A stretch of 64,000 nt of DNA from JADGHX01 sp963837755 (GCA_963837755.1 CAWIOP010000003.1:620001-684000), one strand, 5' to 3'. Numbered from the stretch's first letter, positions 9,415 to 22,148 are shown. Notes: generated by a model from the letters alone, not told the origin. Numbers and translations: made by a program.

Positions 9415-9491
9415 AGCTTCGGAAAGAGGCGTCATCGCGCGCGTTCGAAGAGCTTCGGGAGACGTCATCGCACGCGGCGGGTCGCTCGAAG
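9415..9491. repeat. Left flanking repeats of the palindromic array
   Basis: Two diverged copies of a unit beginning AGCTTCGG and ending in TCGAAG (9415-9450 and 9451-9491) are, on the opposite strand, the same family as the 46-base tandem units at 10086-10217. They therefore form the outer left half of one large inverted repeat. No open reading frame with coding character is seen. Confidence 0.6.
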
Positions 9492-9597
9492 AGGGTCTTG
9501 GCGGGCACCGGCCGTAAGACCGCATCCTGCGGGGCCTCGTGGCGCCGTTATCCTACGGCGCCACGTGCCCGCCAAGACCCTCTTCGAGCGACCCGCC
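9476..9597. repeat. Palindromic element A (33-bp perfect arms, 56-base core)
   Basis: Arms 9476-9508 and 9565-9597 are exact reverse complements over 33 bases. The 56-base core (9509-9564) has its own hairpins: GTGGCGCCGT (9539-9548) with ACGGCGCCAC (9555-9564), and CCGCA/TGCGG around 9520-9532. A transcript or extruded strand would form a long stem capped by a branched head. The same core, inverted, occurs in element B. Together with the next 12 bases (9598-9609) the element is half of a 134-base inverted repeat. Confidence 0.85.
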
Positions 9598-9609
9598 GCC
9601 GAGACGCTG

Positions 9610-9967
9610 AGTTTGCTTCGGGCCCGTCACTGCGTAGCAGAGGGCTGGGGGGATAGTTCTTGAGGCGTTTTTTTGGGGATGCGCGCATCCCCACGTTTCC
9701 GTCGCGCGCGAAACACGGTTTTCACCGCGGTTGTGCCAGTCATCGTCAGAAGTAGTCTCTCTGGCGCGAAAATAGACGGGGAACGCGGCCGTCCCTCACT
9801 TGTTTTCGCGATCGATTGATGTCGCGCGCGAAAACTTCTCAGTACGGCGGGAAATAGAGCGAGGGAAACACGCATCCCCCGCTATTTCGCTCGCACAGAG
9901 ACTGTTTTCGTGAAGTAGAACGCTCCCAAGACGACCCACCTACGGAGCGTCGCGCGCCAGGCAGGCA
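9610..9967. other. Spacer between the two palindromic elements
   Basis: These 358 bases have no credible gene. They hold an 18-base perfect palindrome GGGGATGCGCGCATCCCC (9675-9692) next to a T-run, two copies of GTCGCGCGCGAAA (about 9701 and 9822), and a hairpin-forming GAAATAG/CTATTTC pair around 9850-9895. The composition is more AT-rich and more repetitive than the flanking genes. It could be the body of a non-autonomous mobile element or a structured RNA. Confidence 0.45.
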
Positions 9968-9979
9968 CAGCGTCTCGGC

Positions 9980-10101
9980 GGCGGCTCGCTCGAAGAGATC
10001 CTTGGCGGGCACGTGGCGCCGTAGGATAACGGCGCCACGAGGCCCCGCAGGATGCGGTCTTACGGCCGGTGCCCGCCAAGGATTTCTTCGAGCGAGCCGC
10101 C
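9980..10101. repeat. Palindromic element B (inverted copy of element A)
   Basis: Arms 9980-10012 and 10069-10101 are complementary over 33 bases with a single G-T type mismatch. The 56-base core 10013-10068 is the exact reverse complement of the core in element A. Compared with A, the arms differ at several positions, but the partner base on the other arm has changed too, so pairing is kept (compensatory changes). Its left flank 9968-9979 mirrors 9598-9609. Confidence 0.85.
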
Positions 10102-10217
10102 GCGTGCGATGACCTCTCTTCCGAAGAAGCTCTTCGAGCGAGCCGCCGCGTGCGATGACCTCTCTTCCGAAGAAGCTCTTCGAGTGAGTCGCCGCGTGCG
10201 ATAACGCCTCTTCCGGC
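10086..10217. repeat. 46-base direct tandem repeat, about 2.8 copies
   Basis: Units start at 10086, 10132 and 10178, each beginning CTTCGAG and containing GCGTGCGAT. The first two are identical over most of their length; the third is diverged and incomplete. The first unit overlaps the right arm of element B, so the repeat appears to have grown from the palindrome edge. It ends 10 bases before the stop of the MetE-like gene on the other strand. Confidence 0.75.
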
Positions 10218-10227
10218 GCCGAGCAGC

Positions 10228-11376
10228 TCAGCGCTTCCAGAGCCTCTGCGAGGCGAGCTTCGCGCCTTCAGCCAGCGCGCCGAGCTTGCGCCACGAAATA
10301 CCCGCATCCATCTTGCCGATGCCCGCGAAGGTGCCGAAGCCGCAATCCGTTCCGGCGATCACGCGCTCGCGCCCGACGATGTCCGCGAACTGCTGGATGC
10401 GCTGGGCGATGAGCTCCGGGTGCTCCACGTAGTTCGACGTGGAAGTGAGCAGGCCGGGCACGAGAATCTTGTCTTCCGGCAGCTTCGCGTCCCGCCAGAC
10501 CGCCCACTCGTGCGCGTGCCGCGGGTTCGACGCCTCGAACAGAATGGCCGACGGCTTGGCCTTCAGCACGATGTGCAGGATCTTCTCGAGCGGAATGTCG
10601 TGGTCGTGCGGGCCTTCGTAGTTGCCCCAGCACACGTGCATGCGCAGGGCGCTCGCCGGCACGTTGCGCAACGCGTGGTTCAGAACTTCCACCTGATGCT
10701 CGGCGCGCTCGAGGAAATCGGCTTCCGACAGGTCCTGGAAGCCCGTGTGGCGGGCCATGGCGAGATCGGGGCAATCCAGCTGCAGCGTGAGGCCCGCATT
10801 GGCGATGGCTTCGTATTCTTCCTGCATGGCCGCGCCGATGGCTTCCACGTAGGCCTCGTGTGTCGGGTAGAACTTGTTCGGCTGGAACGCCGAGACCACA
10901 CCCGGCGAGGCGGAGTTCATGAACGCTTCGTGCGGCCGGTGCGCGTCGGCGGCCGCGCGCAGGTTCTCGATGTCCTTGCGTAGCGTGTCGCGCTCGATCA
11001 CGGCGATGGGCCCGACGCAGCCCTGGCGCTTGAACGCCTGCTTGCCGGCGAACACGGCCATGCGCGTGCGGAATTCCGCGAACGGCTGCAGGTCTTTGGC
11101 GATCTGGCGCTCGTTGTCGCCGCCGAAGCCGCAGAGGCGGTCTTTCATGTAGGTGGCATAGCTCACCTTCGACGTCTCGCCGTCGCTCACCACGTCGATG
11201 CCCGTCTCGACCTGCTGCCTGACCACGTGCGAGACACCATCGTGCATCGTGCGGTCGAAGGTGGGGCCGTCCACCGGGTCGCCGCGTTCCTTGATGAGCA
11301 GTTGGTCCACGACGGCCTGGCCGCGCGGCAGGCTGCCAACGTGAGTCGTGAGAATCCGGTCCGTGCTGAGTTTCAT
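10228..11376 (-). CDS. MetE-like (COG0620) cobalamin-independent methyltransferase, short form
   Basis: A 382-residue single-domain relative of the catalytic half of MetE. It begins with TTHVGSLPR, contains the zinc-ligand MHVCWGNYEGPHDHDIPLE region (His-x-Cys) and ends with the second Cys in GTDCGFGTF. These features define the family that transfers methyl groups to thiols, such as homocysteine or coenzyme M type acceptors. It lacks the N-terminal half of full-length MetE. It converges on the methyl cassette, so it could return methyl groups to homocysteine and close the cycle (inference). An upstream GTG at 11427 would add 17 residues that look unlike the family; ATG 11376 is preferred. Confidence 0.8.
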   Translation of the reverse strand: MKLSTDRILTTHVGSLPRGQAVVDQLLIKERGDPVDGPTFDRTMHDGVSHVVRQQVETGIDVVSDGETSKVSYATYMKDRLCGFGGDNERQIAKDLQPFAEFRTRMAVFAGKQAFKRQGCVGPIAVIERDTLRKDIENLRAAADAHRPHEAFMNSASPGVVSAFQPNKFYPTHEAYVEAIGAAMQEEYEAIANAGLTLQLDCPDLAMARHTGFQDLSEADFLERAEHQVEVLNHALRNVPASALRMHVCWGNYEGPHDHDIPLEKILHIVLKAKPSAILFEASNPRHAHEWAVWRDAKLPEDKILVPGLLTSTSNYVEHPELIAQRIQQFADIVGRERVIAGTDCGFGTFAGIGKMDAGISWRKLGALAEGAKLASQRLWKR

Positions 11377-11573
11377 GCTGGAGGGTTCAACTGACTGGCC
11401 CGATTCGCCGGGCCGCCGAAAATACACCGCTGTCGCGGGCCGTGGTGGGACCTCGTGAGGCTTTGTTCATCTGCTGACGGCCCGCCATCCGCGGCTTTCC
11501 GGGCGCGCCATCCGCACTACAATCGAGCGGTAGAGGCTTAAAAACGATTCCAATGTTCTGCGGGGGGCGAGGA

Positions 11574-13439
11574 ATGACGCGTCTGAACGTTTTGCGCGCG
11601 CTGGCGGTTGCCGCGCTGTGGGTTGCCTCATCGGTGAGCTGGGGTGCGCAACCCCCGCCGCCACCCGGCGCCGCGCTGTATGCGCAGATGTGCGCGTCGT
11701 GTCACGACCACCCAAAAGACCGCATCCCTGCGCGTGAGACGATTGCCAGGCGCACTCCCGAAGAAGTGGTGATGGCGCTCACTCGCGGCAGCATGCGTGT
11801 GCAGGCGGGCGGCCTCAACCTGAACGAGCAGAACGCGCTGGCCACGTTCCTGACCGGCCGGGCGCCCTCCGACGAGGTGGCGATTGCCGCGGAAAAGAAC
11901 CCCTGCACACGCAGCCAGCCGTTGCCAGCGCTCGCCAGCCTCGATGGCCAGTGGAACGGCTGGGGTCGCGATCTCGACAACTCCCGCTTTCAGCCGCAGC
12001 CGGGCCTCGCCGCGGCCGACCTCCCGAAGCTGAAACTCAAATGGGCGTTCGGCTATCGCGGCTCTTCGATCTATGGGCAGCCGACGGTGGTCGGCGGGCG
12101 TGTCTATGTCACCAGCGCCTCAGGTCGCGTGTATTCGCTGGACGCCGGCACGGGTTGCACGCATTGGACGTATGACGCGAAGGGCCCGTCGCGCACGGCG
12201 ATGTCCGTGGGCCTCGTGGCGCAACGGCAGGTCGTCTACTTCGGGGACGACACGGCCACCATCTATGCGCTGGATGCGTCGAGCGGAAAGCTCGTCTGGC
12301 AGAAGCGTCTGGACTCGCACCCGGCGGCGCGCATCAGCGGTGCGCCGGTGTTCCACAACCAGCGCCTTTACGTTCCCGTGTCGTCTCTCGAGGAGCTTTC
12401 GGCTGCCACGCCAGGCTATGAGTGCTGCAAATTCCGAGGCAGCGTAGCGGCGCTCCAGGCGGGCGACGGCAAGGTAGTGTGGCAGACCTACACTATCGAC
12501 AAGCCGGCCACCCCTACGCGCAAGGCGAAAGATGGAACGCAGCTGTATGGGCCGGCCGGCGCTTCCGTATGGTCCGCGCCAACGCTCGACCCCCGGCGCA
12601 ACGTCCTGTACGTGGGTACGGGCAACTCGTATACCGACGAAACGGCGCCGCGCACCAACTCCATCCTGGCGCTCAACCTCGACACGGGTCGCATCGTCTG
12701 GGCGAACCAGATCCGGGATAAGGACAACTACATCGTCGGCTGCGAGATCGCACCCGGCGGGCCGTGCGAGGAGGGCAAAGCCTGCCCCGCCGGGCCGCCG
12801 AACTGCCCCTCGACGGTGGGGCCGGACGTGGACTTCGGCACGTCCCCCATTCTTCGTTCGTTGCCGGGCGGCCGGCAATTGCTGCTGACGGGGCAGAAGT
12901 CCGGCGAGGTTCATGCGCTCGACCCCGTGACCGGCAAAGTGGTGTGGGACGCACGCGTTGGCGCCGGCAGCTCGCTCGGCGGCATCGAGTGGGGCCCCGC
13001 CGCGGATGACACACAGATGTATGCAGCGGTGTCCGATGTCGTGATCACCACCGGCAACGGCCCGGGCGGGCTCACGGCGCTGCGCATCGCGGATGGCAAG
13101 CAGATGTGGCGGGCGGCGCCGCCCAGGCCGGTGTGCAGCTGGGGCACTCGAAGCTGCAGCAGCGCCCAGTCGCAGGCGGTCACGGTCATTCCAGGCGCGG
13201 TGTTCTCAGGCTCGCATGATGGGCACCTGCGCGCCTTCTCGACGGCCGACGGGCGGATGGTCTGGGACGTGGACACGGGCGTGCCGTTCGAGACCGTGAA
13301 CGGTATCGCCGCGGTCGGCGGTTCGCTCGACCATGGGGGCGCGACCGCTGCGGGCGGCAGGGTGTTCGTGAATTCAGGGTATGGCCGCATCAACGGCCAG
13401 CCCGGCAACGTGCTGCTGGTCTACGGGCTGCCGAACTGA
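11574..13439 (+). CDS. Secreted quinohaemoprotein: cytochrome c plus PQQ beta-propeller
   Basis: A 621-residue exported protein. The first 25 residues are a signal peptide (LAVAALWVASSVSWGA). A haem-c site CASCH follows at about residue 39, then, from about residue 120, PQQ-propeller blades with repeated YVTSASGRVYSLDAGTG-like and IYALDASSGKLVW motifs. This order, haem domain first then propeller, is that of polyvinyl alcohol dehydrogenase-type enzymes, but the substrate cannot be read from sequence. A Cys-rich insertion (CEIAPGGPCEEGKACP) may hold disulphides. ATG 11574 follows GGGGGGCGAGGA; an ATG seven codons earlier is less likely. It is divergent from the MetE-like gene, with a possible -10 box TACAAT at about 11513-11518. 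Confidence 0.82.
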   Translation: MTRLNVLRALAVAALWVASSVSWGAQPPPPPGAALYAQMCASCHDHPKDRIPARETIARRTPEEVVMALTRGSMRVQAGGLNLNEQNALATFLTGRAPSDEVAIAAEKNPCTRSQPLPALASLDGQWNGWGRDLDNSRFQPQPGLAAADLPKLKLKWAFGYRGSSIYGQPTVVGGRVYVTSASGRVYSLDAGTGCTHWTYDAKGPSRTAMSVGLVAQRQVVYFGDDTATIYALDASSGKLVWQKRLDSHPAARISGAPVFHNQRLYVPVSSLEELSAATPGYECCKFRGSVAALQAGDGKVVWQTYTIDKPATPTRKAKDGTQLYGPAGASVWSAPTLDPRRNVLYVGTGNSYTDETAPRTNSILALNLDTGRIVWANQIRDKDNYIVGCEIAPGGPCEEGKACPAGPPNCPSTVGPDVDFGTSPILRSLPGGRQLLLTGQKSGEVHALDPVTGKVVWDARVGAGSSLGGIEWGPAADDTQMYAAVSDVVITTGNGPGGLTALRIADGKQMWRAAPPRPVCSWGTRSCSSAQSQAVTVIPGAVFSGSHDGHLRAFSTADGRMVWDVDTGVPFETVNGIAAVGGSLDHGGATAAGGRVFVNSGYGRINGQPGNVLLVYGLPN

Positions 13440-13782
13440 AGCGTGGGCTCGTCCCGTCTCCAGGCGGCGACGCTCCAGCCGAAGAATTACCTTGCTCCAA
13501 CTCAACCTTGCCGATAATTTCGCCCGGCTGATTTTATAAAGAATCGAATTCTGGGGTTTTAGTCGCACGGAGCCGCCGCGGGTTTTCCCGGGGGAGTTTC
13601 TCCGTGATCGAACAACATGAGGCTCGCAGCGGCGCCATCGAAACGCCGCGCGCACTTCTGCCCGTAGCCGAATACCGGTGCAGCGGTGGCTGCGGCTGCC
13701 TGCCCGGCTCTGGTTCAATCCTTCTTTCCGTCGCGCTGGCGAGCACTTCGCCGGCCGCTCGCACCCATTTCGGAGTCGTTTG
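13440..13782. other. Gap before the hybrid kinase gene
   Basis: No gene is seen. An AT-richer patch (13505-13545, including TTGCCG and TTTATAA) could carry the kinase promoter, but the spacing is poor. A hairpin with outer stem CACGGAG/CTCCGTG (13566-13572 with 13600-13606) and inner stem CGGG-TTTT-CCCG lies further down. It lacks a T-run and may be a leader structure. Confidence 0.35.
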
Positions 13783-17354
<3,572 letters not shown>

Positions 17355-17355
17355 A

Positions 17356-19119
17356 ATGGAATTCCCCCGCCGCATGAGCCAGGACGCGAAGGTCAACATC
17401 CTGCTGGTCGACGACCAGCCGGCGCGACTGTTGTCGTACGAGACCATCCTGGCCGATCTCGGACAGAACCTCGTGCAGGCCCGCTCGGGCCTGAAGGCGC
17501 TCGAGCGTCTCATGAAGGACGACTTCGCCGTGGTGCTGCTCGATGTGAGCATGCCCGGCATGGATGGCTTCGAGACCGCGAGCCTGATCCACGAGCATCC
17601 GCGCTTCGAGAAGACGCCCATCATCTTCGTCACCGGCGTGCACGTGACCGAGCTCGACCGCCTGAAGGGCTACAAGCTCGGCGCCGTCGACTACGTGTAC
17701 ATCCCGGTGGTGCCGGAGATTCTTCGCAGCAAGGTTTCCGTGCTGGTCGAGCTGCATCTGCAGCGGCGCGAGCTGCAGACGCTGAATCGCAGCCTCGAAG
17801 AGGCGAACCGACGCCTGAAGCTTGCGAACTCGAACCTGCAGGCGCAGAAGACGCGCGAGCTAGAAATGCTCAACCGGACCCTCAGGCGCTCGAATACCGA
17901 GCTCGAGCAGATGAACCATGTTCTGCAGAGTGAAGTCGTCGAGCGCGCGCGCGCTGAACGCGCATTGAAAGAGGCCGACCGGCACAAGGACGAATTCCTC
18001 GCCGTGCTCGCGCACGAGCTGCGCAACCCGCTCGCGCCCATTCGCAACGCTGTGGAGATCATGCGCCGCAGCGCGCTGCCCGACGCGCAGCTGGCGTGGT
18101 CTCGCGAGGTGATCGAGCGGCAGGTGAAGCACCTGACGCGGCTCGTGGACGATCTGCTGGACGTGTCGCGCATTACTCGCGGCAACATCAATCTCAGCCG
18201 CGAGGCCGTGGCGGTGGGCACCATCGTGGCGCGCGCCATCGAGACCATCCAGCCGCTCATCGCCGAACAGCGTCACGAGCTCGTCGTGGAGATGTCTGAC
18301 GAATCGCTGGAAGTGGATGGCGATCTCACGCGTCTCACGCAGGTGCTCGGGAATCTGCTGAACAACGCCGCGAAATACACAGACCCGGGCGGCAAGCTTG
18401 CGGTGAGCACCCGCCGCGAGAGCACCGATGTGGAGATTCGCGTGCGCGACAACGGCATCGGCATACCGCCGGAGCTGTTACCGCGGTTGTTTCAGCTGTT
18501 CACGCAAATGGATGGCGCCGCGCATCGCGCGCAGGGCGGGCTGGGCATCGGCCTTGCGCTCGTGCGGCAACTGGTGCAGATGCATGGCGGCAGTGTTACG
18601 GCCTACAGCAAGGGGCCGGGGCATGGCAGTGAGTTCCTGATTCGGCTGCCACTGCGAATGAATGCATGCCATGAGGGCTCGGTCGGGCGGGCTCCCATGC
18701 TGGCACTTCGGGATGGCGCGAAATCCGGCCGCCGGATACTGCTTGCCGATGACAACCAGGATGCGCTCGACAGCCTCGCCACGCTGCTCCAGTGCGATGG
18801 CCATGAGGTGCACAAGGCTGCGGACGGTGCCGAGGCGCTGGAAATGGCTGCGAGTTGTCACCCCGACGTCGTCCTGCTCGACATCGGCATGCCGAAGCTC
18901 GATGGCTACGAAGTGGCGCGCCGTATTCGCGCCGAGCCCTGGGGAAAGCGCACCGTGCTGATTGCGCTCACCGGCTGGGGGCAGGATGAAGATCGCCGCC
19001 GCTCGCGTGAGGTGGGCTTCGATTCGCACCTCGTGAAGCCGCTGGACCCCGACGCTCTGTCGACGTTGCTCGCGCGGCTGCCGCAGTCTGACGATGCGCG
19101 GGCAGCGCAGCCGGCCTGA
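17356..19119 (+). CDS. Receiver-histidine kinase-receiver hybrid protein
   Basis: A 587-residue soluble signalling protein. An N-terminal receiver (ILLVDDQPA, LLDVSMPGMDG) is followed by a long coiled coil (about 135-205), HisKA with FLAVLAHELRNPLAP, HATPase with NLLNNAAKYT and DNGIGIPPELL, and a C-terminal receiver (ILLADDNQD, LLDIGMPKLDGYE, VKPLD). The start is one base after the stop of the upstream hybrid kinase gene, so the two are translationally linked and likely form one phosphorelay. A second ATG at 17389 is possible. No output DNA-binding domain is present in either protein; the final target must be encoded elsewhere. Confidence 0.9.
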   Translation: MEFPRRMSQDAKVNILLVDDQPARLLSYETILADLGQNLVQARSGLKALERLMKDDFAVVLLDVSMPGMDGFETASLIHEHPRFEKTPIIFVTGVHVTELDRLKGYKLGAVDYVYIPVVPEILRSKVSVLVELHLQRRELQTLNRSLEEANRRLKLANSNLQAQKTRELEMLNRTLRRSNTELEQMNHVLQSEVVERARAERALKEADRHKDEFLAVLAHELRNPLAPIRNAVEIMRRSALPDAQLAWSREVIERQVKHLTRLVDDLLDVSRITRGNINLSREAVAVGTIVARAIETIQPLIAEQRHELVVEMSDESLEVDGDLTRLTQVLGNLLNNAAKYTDPGGKLAVSTRRESTDVEIRVRDNGIGIPPELLPRLFQLFTQMDGAAHRAQGGLGIGLALVRQLVQMHGGSVTAYSKGPGHGSEFLIRLPLRMNACHEGSVGRAPMLALRDGAKSGRRILLADDNQDALDSLATLLQCDGHEVHKAADGAEALEMAASCHPDVVLLDIGMPKLDGYEVARRIRAEPWGKRTVLIALTGWGQDEDRRRSREVGFDSHLVKPLDPDALSTLLARLPQSDDARAAQPA

Positions 19120-19128
19120 TGAGGCGCG

Positions 19129-20586
19129 TTAGCCGCCGCTGGCCGTGCGAGCCTGCGGCGCAAGCGGCGAGTCTCCTCCCAGGGCCACGATGAGCTCTGC
19201 CGTGTCCTGCAAGCGCTGCGCACGGGCCCGCGCAACGCCTATGCGGGCGCGGAGCACCTGCCGTTCAGCGTCGAGTATCTGAAGCACCCCGACATTGCCG
19301 GCGCTGTAGCTCTCGCGGGTGAGTGCGAGGCTCGACTCGGCAACGTCCAGCGCGCGCTGTTGCGCCTGGGACTGCTGGGCGTCGTGCTCGAGAGCGGCCA
19401 GCACGTCGGCGACCTGGCGGAAGGCCGTGAGCACGGTCTGCTCGTACTTCGCCAGCGACGCCTGCATGGCGGCTTCGGAGGCCCGGCGCTGCGCGCGGCG
19501 CTTGCCGGAGTCGAACAGGGGTGCGGCGAGGTTGCCCGCCAGCGCGAAGGCCGTGCTTTCGTGATCGAACAGCGAGCCCACGGTGATGGCCTGCTGGCTC
19601 AGTGAGCCCGTGAGCCGGATCTGCGGATAGAGGTTGGCTGTGGCGACGCCCACTGCCGCGGTGGCCGCATGCAACTGCGCCTCGCCCGCGCGGATGTCCG
19701 GCCGGCGTCGGGCGAGCTGCGAGGGCAGGCTCACGGGCAGCGTCGCGGGTGGCGGGAAATCTTCCAGCTCGAACTCGGGCGGCGACCAGTTGCCCGGCGC
19801 CTCGCCGACCAGCACGGCGAGCGCATGGCGGGCGGCACTCAACTCCTGCCGCAGGGGCGGCATCAAGGTTTCGTCCTGCGCAAGCTGGCTTTCGGCGCTC
19901 AGCACGTCCAGTCGCGGCACGGAGCCCTCGTCGAATGCCTTGCGCACCAGCTCGGCGTTGCGGCGATCCTCCTCGAGCACCGCTTCCGCTGCGCGAATCT
20001 GCGCACGCGCCGAAGCGATGGCGAACGCCTGCAGTACCACGTTGCCGGTCAACGAAAGTTGCGCGGCGTTGAGCTCGTGCTGCTGCACTTCGGCGAGCGC
20101 TTGCTGTTCCTCGATGGTTCTGCGCACGCCACCCGCGAAGTCGAGCAGGTAGCTCACGTTCGCGCCAACGGAGTAGTAGGTGAACGGCGGGAGCTGGAAG
20201 CCGCCCAGAAATGCGGCGCCGAGCTTCTGGCGGCCGTTGCCGGCTTCGAGCGTTGCTTCGGGCAGGCGCGCCGCGCGGCTCACGCCCAGCAGCTCGTTCG
20301 CCTGCTTCAGCGTCGCTTGCGCGGCTTTCAGGTCGCGGTTGCCCGCGAGCGCAATGCGTACCGTCTCATCGAGCTTCGGCGACTGGAACAGGCTCCACCA
20401 GAGCTGCGGAACGGCGGCGCTCGACGCGTCTGTGCCTGCGGCCGGAAGGCTGAGGCTCGGTAACGGCTCCGTGGTGTACTGCTGCGCAGCCGGCGGCGTC
20501 GGCGGCACGAAGTTCGGCCCGACGGCGCAGCCAGTGAGGAGCAACGCCACAGACAGCGAGGCGAGTTTCATTCGGCCCTTCTTCAT
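19129..20586 (-). CDS. Outer membrane efflux lipoprotein (NodT-type OMF)
   Basis: A 485-residue TolC-like outer membrane factor. A short signal peptide ends in a lipobox (LLLTGC, Cys at about residue 20) followed by the typical VGPNFVPPTPP. Two long helical repeats rich in Ala, Gln and Glu follow, each with the LVAAQL-like pattern of OEP domains. It provides the outer-membrane duct for the EmrA/EmrB-type proteins encoded just upstream. It is the last gene of the marR-emrA-emrB run, 11 bases after emrB, with GAAAGG before the start. Confidence 0.92.
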   Translation of the reverse strand: MKKGRMKLASLSVALLLTGCAVGPNFVPPTPPAAQQYTTEPLPSLSLPAAGTDASSAAVPQLWWSLFQSPKLDETVRIALAGNRDLKAAQATLKQANELLGVSRAARLPEATLEAGNGRQKLGAAFLGGFQLPPFTYYSVGANVSYLLDFAGGVRRTIEEQQALAEVQQHELNAAQLSLTGNVVLQAFAIASARAQIRAAEAVLEEDRRNAELVRKAFDEGSVPRLDVLSAESQLAQDETLMPPLRQELSAARHALAVLVGEAPGNWSPPEFELEDFPPPATLPVSLPSQLARRRPDIRAGEAQLHAATAAVGVATANLYPQIRLTGSLSQQAITVGSLFDHESTAFALAGNLAAPLFDSGKRRAQRRASEAAMQASLAKYEQTVLTAFRQVADVLAALEHDAQQSQAQQRALDVAESSLALTRESYSAGNVGVLQILDAERQVLRARIGVARARAQRLQDTAELIVALGGDSPLAPQARTASGG

Positions 20587-20597
20587 TCAGCCTTTCT

Positions 20598-22148
20598 CTA
20601 TTCGGCAATGACCGGCTTCGCACCGGGCTGCTTCGCGGCGCGTGCGAGCATGATCAGCGGAATCGTCGCGGCGGTGAGGATCATCATCAGCTGGAAGGCA
20701 TGCAGGTAGGCGATCCAGCTCGCCTGGTTTGCCACCTGCGCGTTCAGCGCGATGAGGCCGTTGGTGGACTCCATCTGCGAGTAGATCTGCGGCTGGCTCG
20801 CGATGGCGTTGTATGGCGTCAGGTTCTCGGTGAGCGCGGCGTGGGCCGTTCTGGTGCCCGACGACACATAGGCCTGGATCACCGAGATGCCCACGGCGCT
20901 GCCGATGTTGCGCGTGAGGTTGAAGAACGCCGTGCCTTCGTTGCGCAACGCCTGGGGCAGCGTGGCGAATGCCACGATGGTGAGCGACACATACGCAAGC
21001 CCGGAGCCGAATCCCTGGATGACGCCCGACGAGATGATGGGCCCTGAGTCGATCTGTGGGGAGAACGACGACATCTGCCACAGCGAGATCGCCGCGAGCC
21101 CGAAGCCGAGCGCGATGAGCCAGCGCGCATCGATGCGGCCCGCGATGCGTCCGACCACCACCATCGACACCCACGTGCCGATGCCGCGCGGCGCGGTGAC
21201 GAGGCCGGCCGCGAGCACGGGATAGCCCATCAGCCCCTGTAGCATCGGCGGCATCAGCGCGAGCGTGGCGAACAGCACAACGCCCACCATGAAGATGAAG
21301 ACGTTGCCGACGACGAAGTTGCGGTCCCTGAACAGCCCGCGGCTGATGAACGTGTTCTCGGCCGTCGCGGTGTGCACGATGAACAGGAACAGGCCGATGG
21401 CGGCGATGAACGCCTCGATCTGGATCTCCGGGGACGCGAACCAGTCCTTGAGCTCACCCCGGTCCAGCATGAGCTGCAGGGCGCCGATGCCCAGGCTCAG
21501 CGTGGCGAACCCGAACATGTCGAAGGAATTGCGCAGCTGCTTCGTCTCGGGCAGCGTGGCGGCGATGCCGATGGCCGCGAGAATGCCGAAGGGCACGTTC
21601 ACGAAGAACACCCAGCGCCAGCTGTAGTCTTCCGTGAGCCAGCCGCCGAGCATCGGCCCCAGGATCGGCCCGAGCACCACGCCCATGCCCCAGATGGCCA
21701 TGGCGCGCCCGTGTCGCTCCTTCGGGTTGATGTCGAGCAGAATCGCCTGCGACAGCGGCAACAGCGCGGCGCCGGCCAGGCCCTGCAGCGTGCGGAACAG
21801 AACGATCTGGAACAGCGAGTCGGCCATGCCACACAGCGCCGACGCAATGGTGAAGCTCACCACCGACGCGAAGAACACGCGCTTGCGCCCCAGGCGCACG
21901 GCCAGCCAGCCGGACAGCGGCGTCATGATGGCCGCGGAGACGATGTAGGACGTGAGCACCCACACCATCTGATCCTGCGTGCCGGAGACACTGCCCTGCA
22001 TGTGAGGCAGTGCAATGGTGGCGATGGTGGTGTCGATGGCCTGCATGATCGACGCCGCCATCACACTGGCGGTGATCAGCACCCGGTTGAGAGGCCGCCC
22101 GCCCACGCCAATGGTCACGGCAGCGGGGCTCATCGCTGCTTCAGGCAT
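20598..22148 (-). CDS. emrB: DHA2-family MFS multidrug transporter, EmrB type
   Basis: A 516-residue inner-membrane protein with about 14 hydrophobic segments. Motif A of the family is seen as GWLAVRLGRKRVF, the DTTIATIALPHM segment marks helix 1, and GPILGPMLGGWL fits motif C of drug antiporters. It exports drugs or fatty-acid-like compounds using the proton gradient, through EmrA and the outer membrane factor. Its ATG overlaps the emrA stop by one base (TAATG), indicating translational coupling. Confidence 0.93.
   Translation of the reverse strand: MPEAAMSPAAVTIGVGGRPLNRVLITASVMAASIMQAIDTTIATIALPHMQGSVSGTQDQMVWVLTSYIVSAAIMTPLSGWLAVRLGRKRVFFASVVSFTIASALCGMADSLFQIVLFRTLQGLAGAALLPLSQAILLDINPKERHGRAMAIWGMGVVLGPILGPMLGGWLTEDYSWRWVFFVNVPFGILAAIGIAATLPETKQLRNSFDMFGFATLSLGIGALQLMLDRGELKDWFASPEIQIEAFIAAIGLFLFIVHTATAENTFISRGLFRDRNFVVGNVFIFMVGVVLFATLALMPPMLQGLMGYPVLAAGLVTAPRGIGTWVSMVVVGRIAGRIDARWLIALGFGLAAISLWQMSSFSPQIDSGPIISSGVIQGFGSGLAYVSLTIVAFATLPQALRNEGTAFFNLTRNIGSAVGISVIQAYVSSGTRTAHAALTENLTPYNAIASQPQIYSQMESTNGLIALNAQVANQASWIAYLHAFQLMMILTAATIPLIMLARAAKQPGAKPVIAE

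Noticed and set aside
9675..9692. Intrinsic terminator at the 18-base palindrome in the spacer
   Set aside because: The T-run lies before the hairpin on the plus strand and reads as A-run after it on the minus strand, so neither strand has the required U-tract.
9415..10217. CRISPR array
   Set aside because: Repeats are few, partly inverted and palindromic, with no regular unique spacers and no cas genes nearby.
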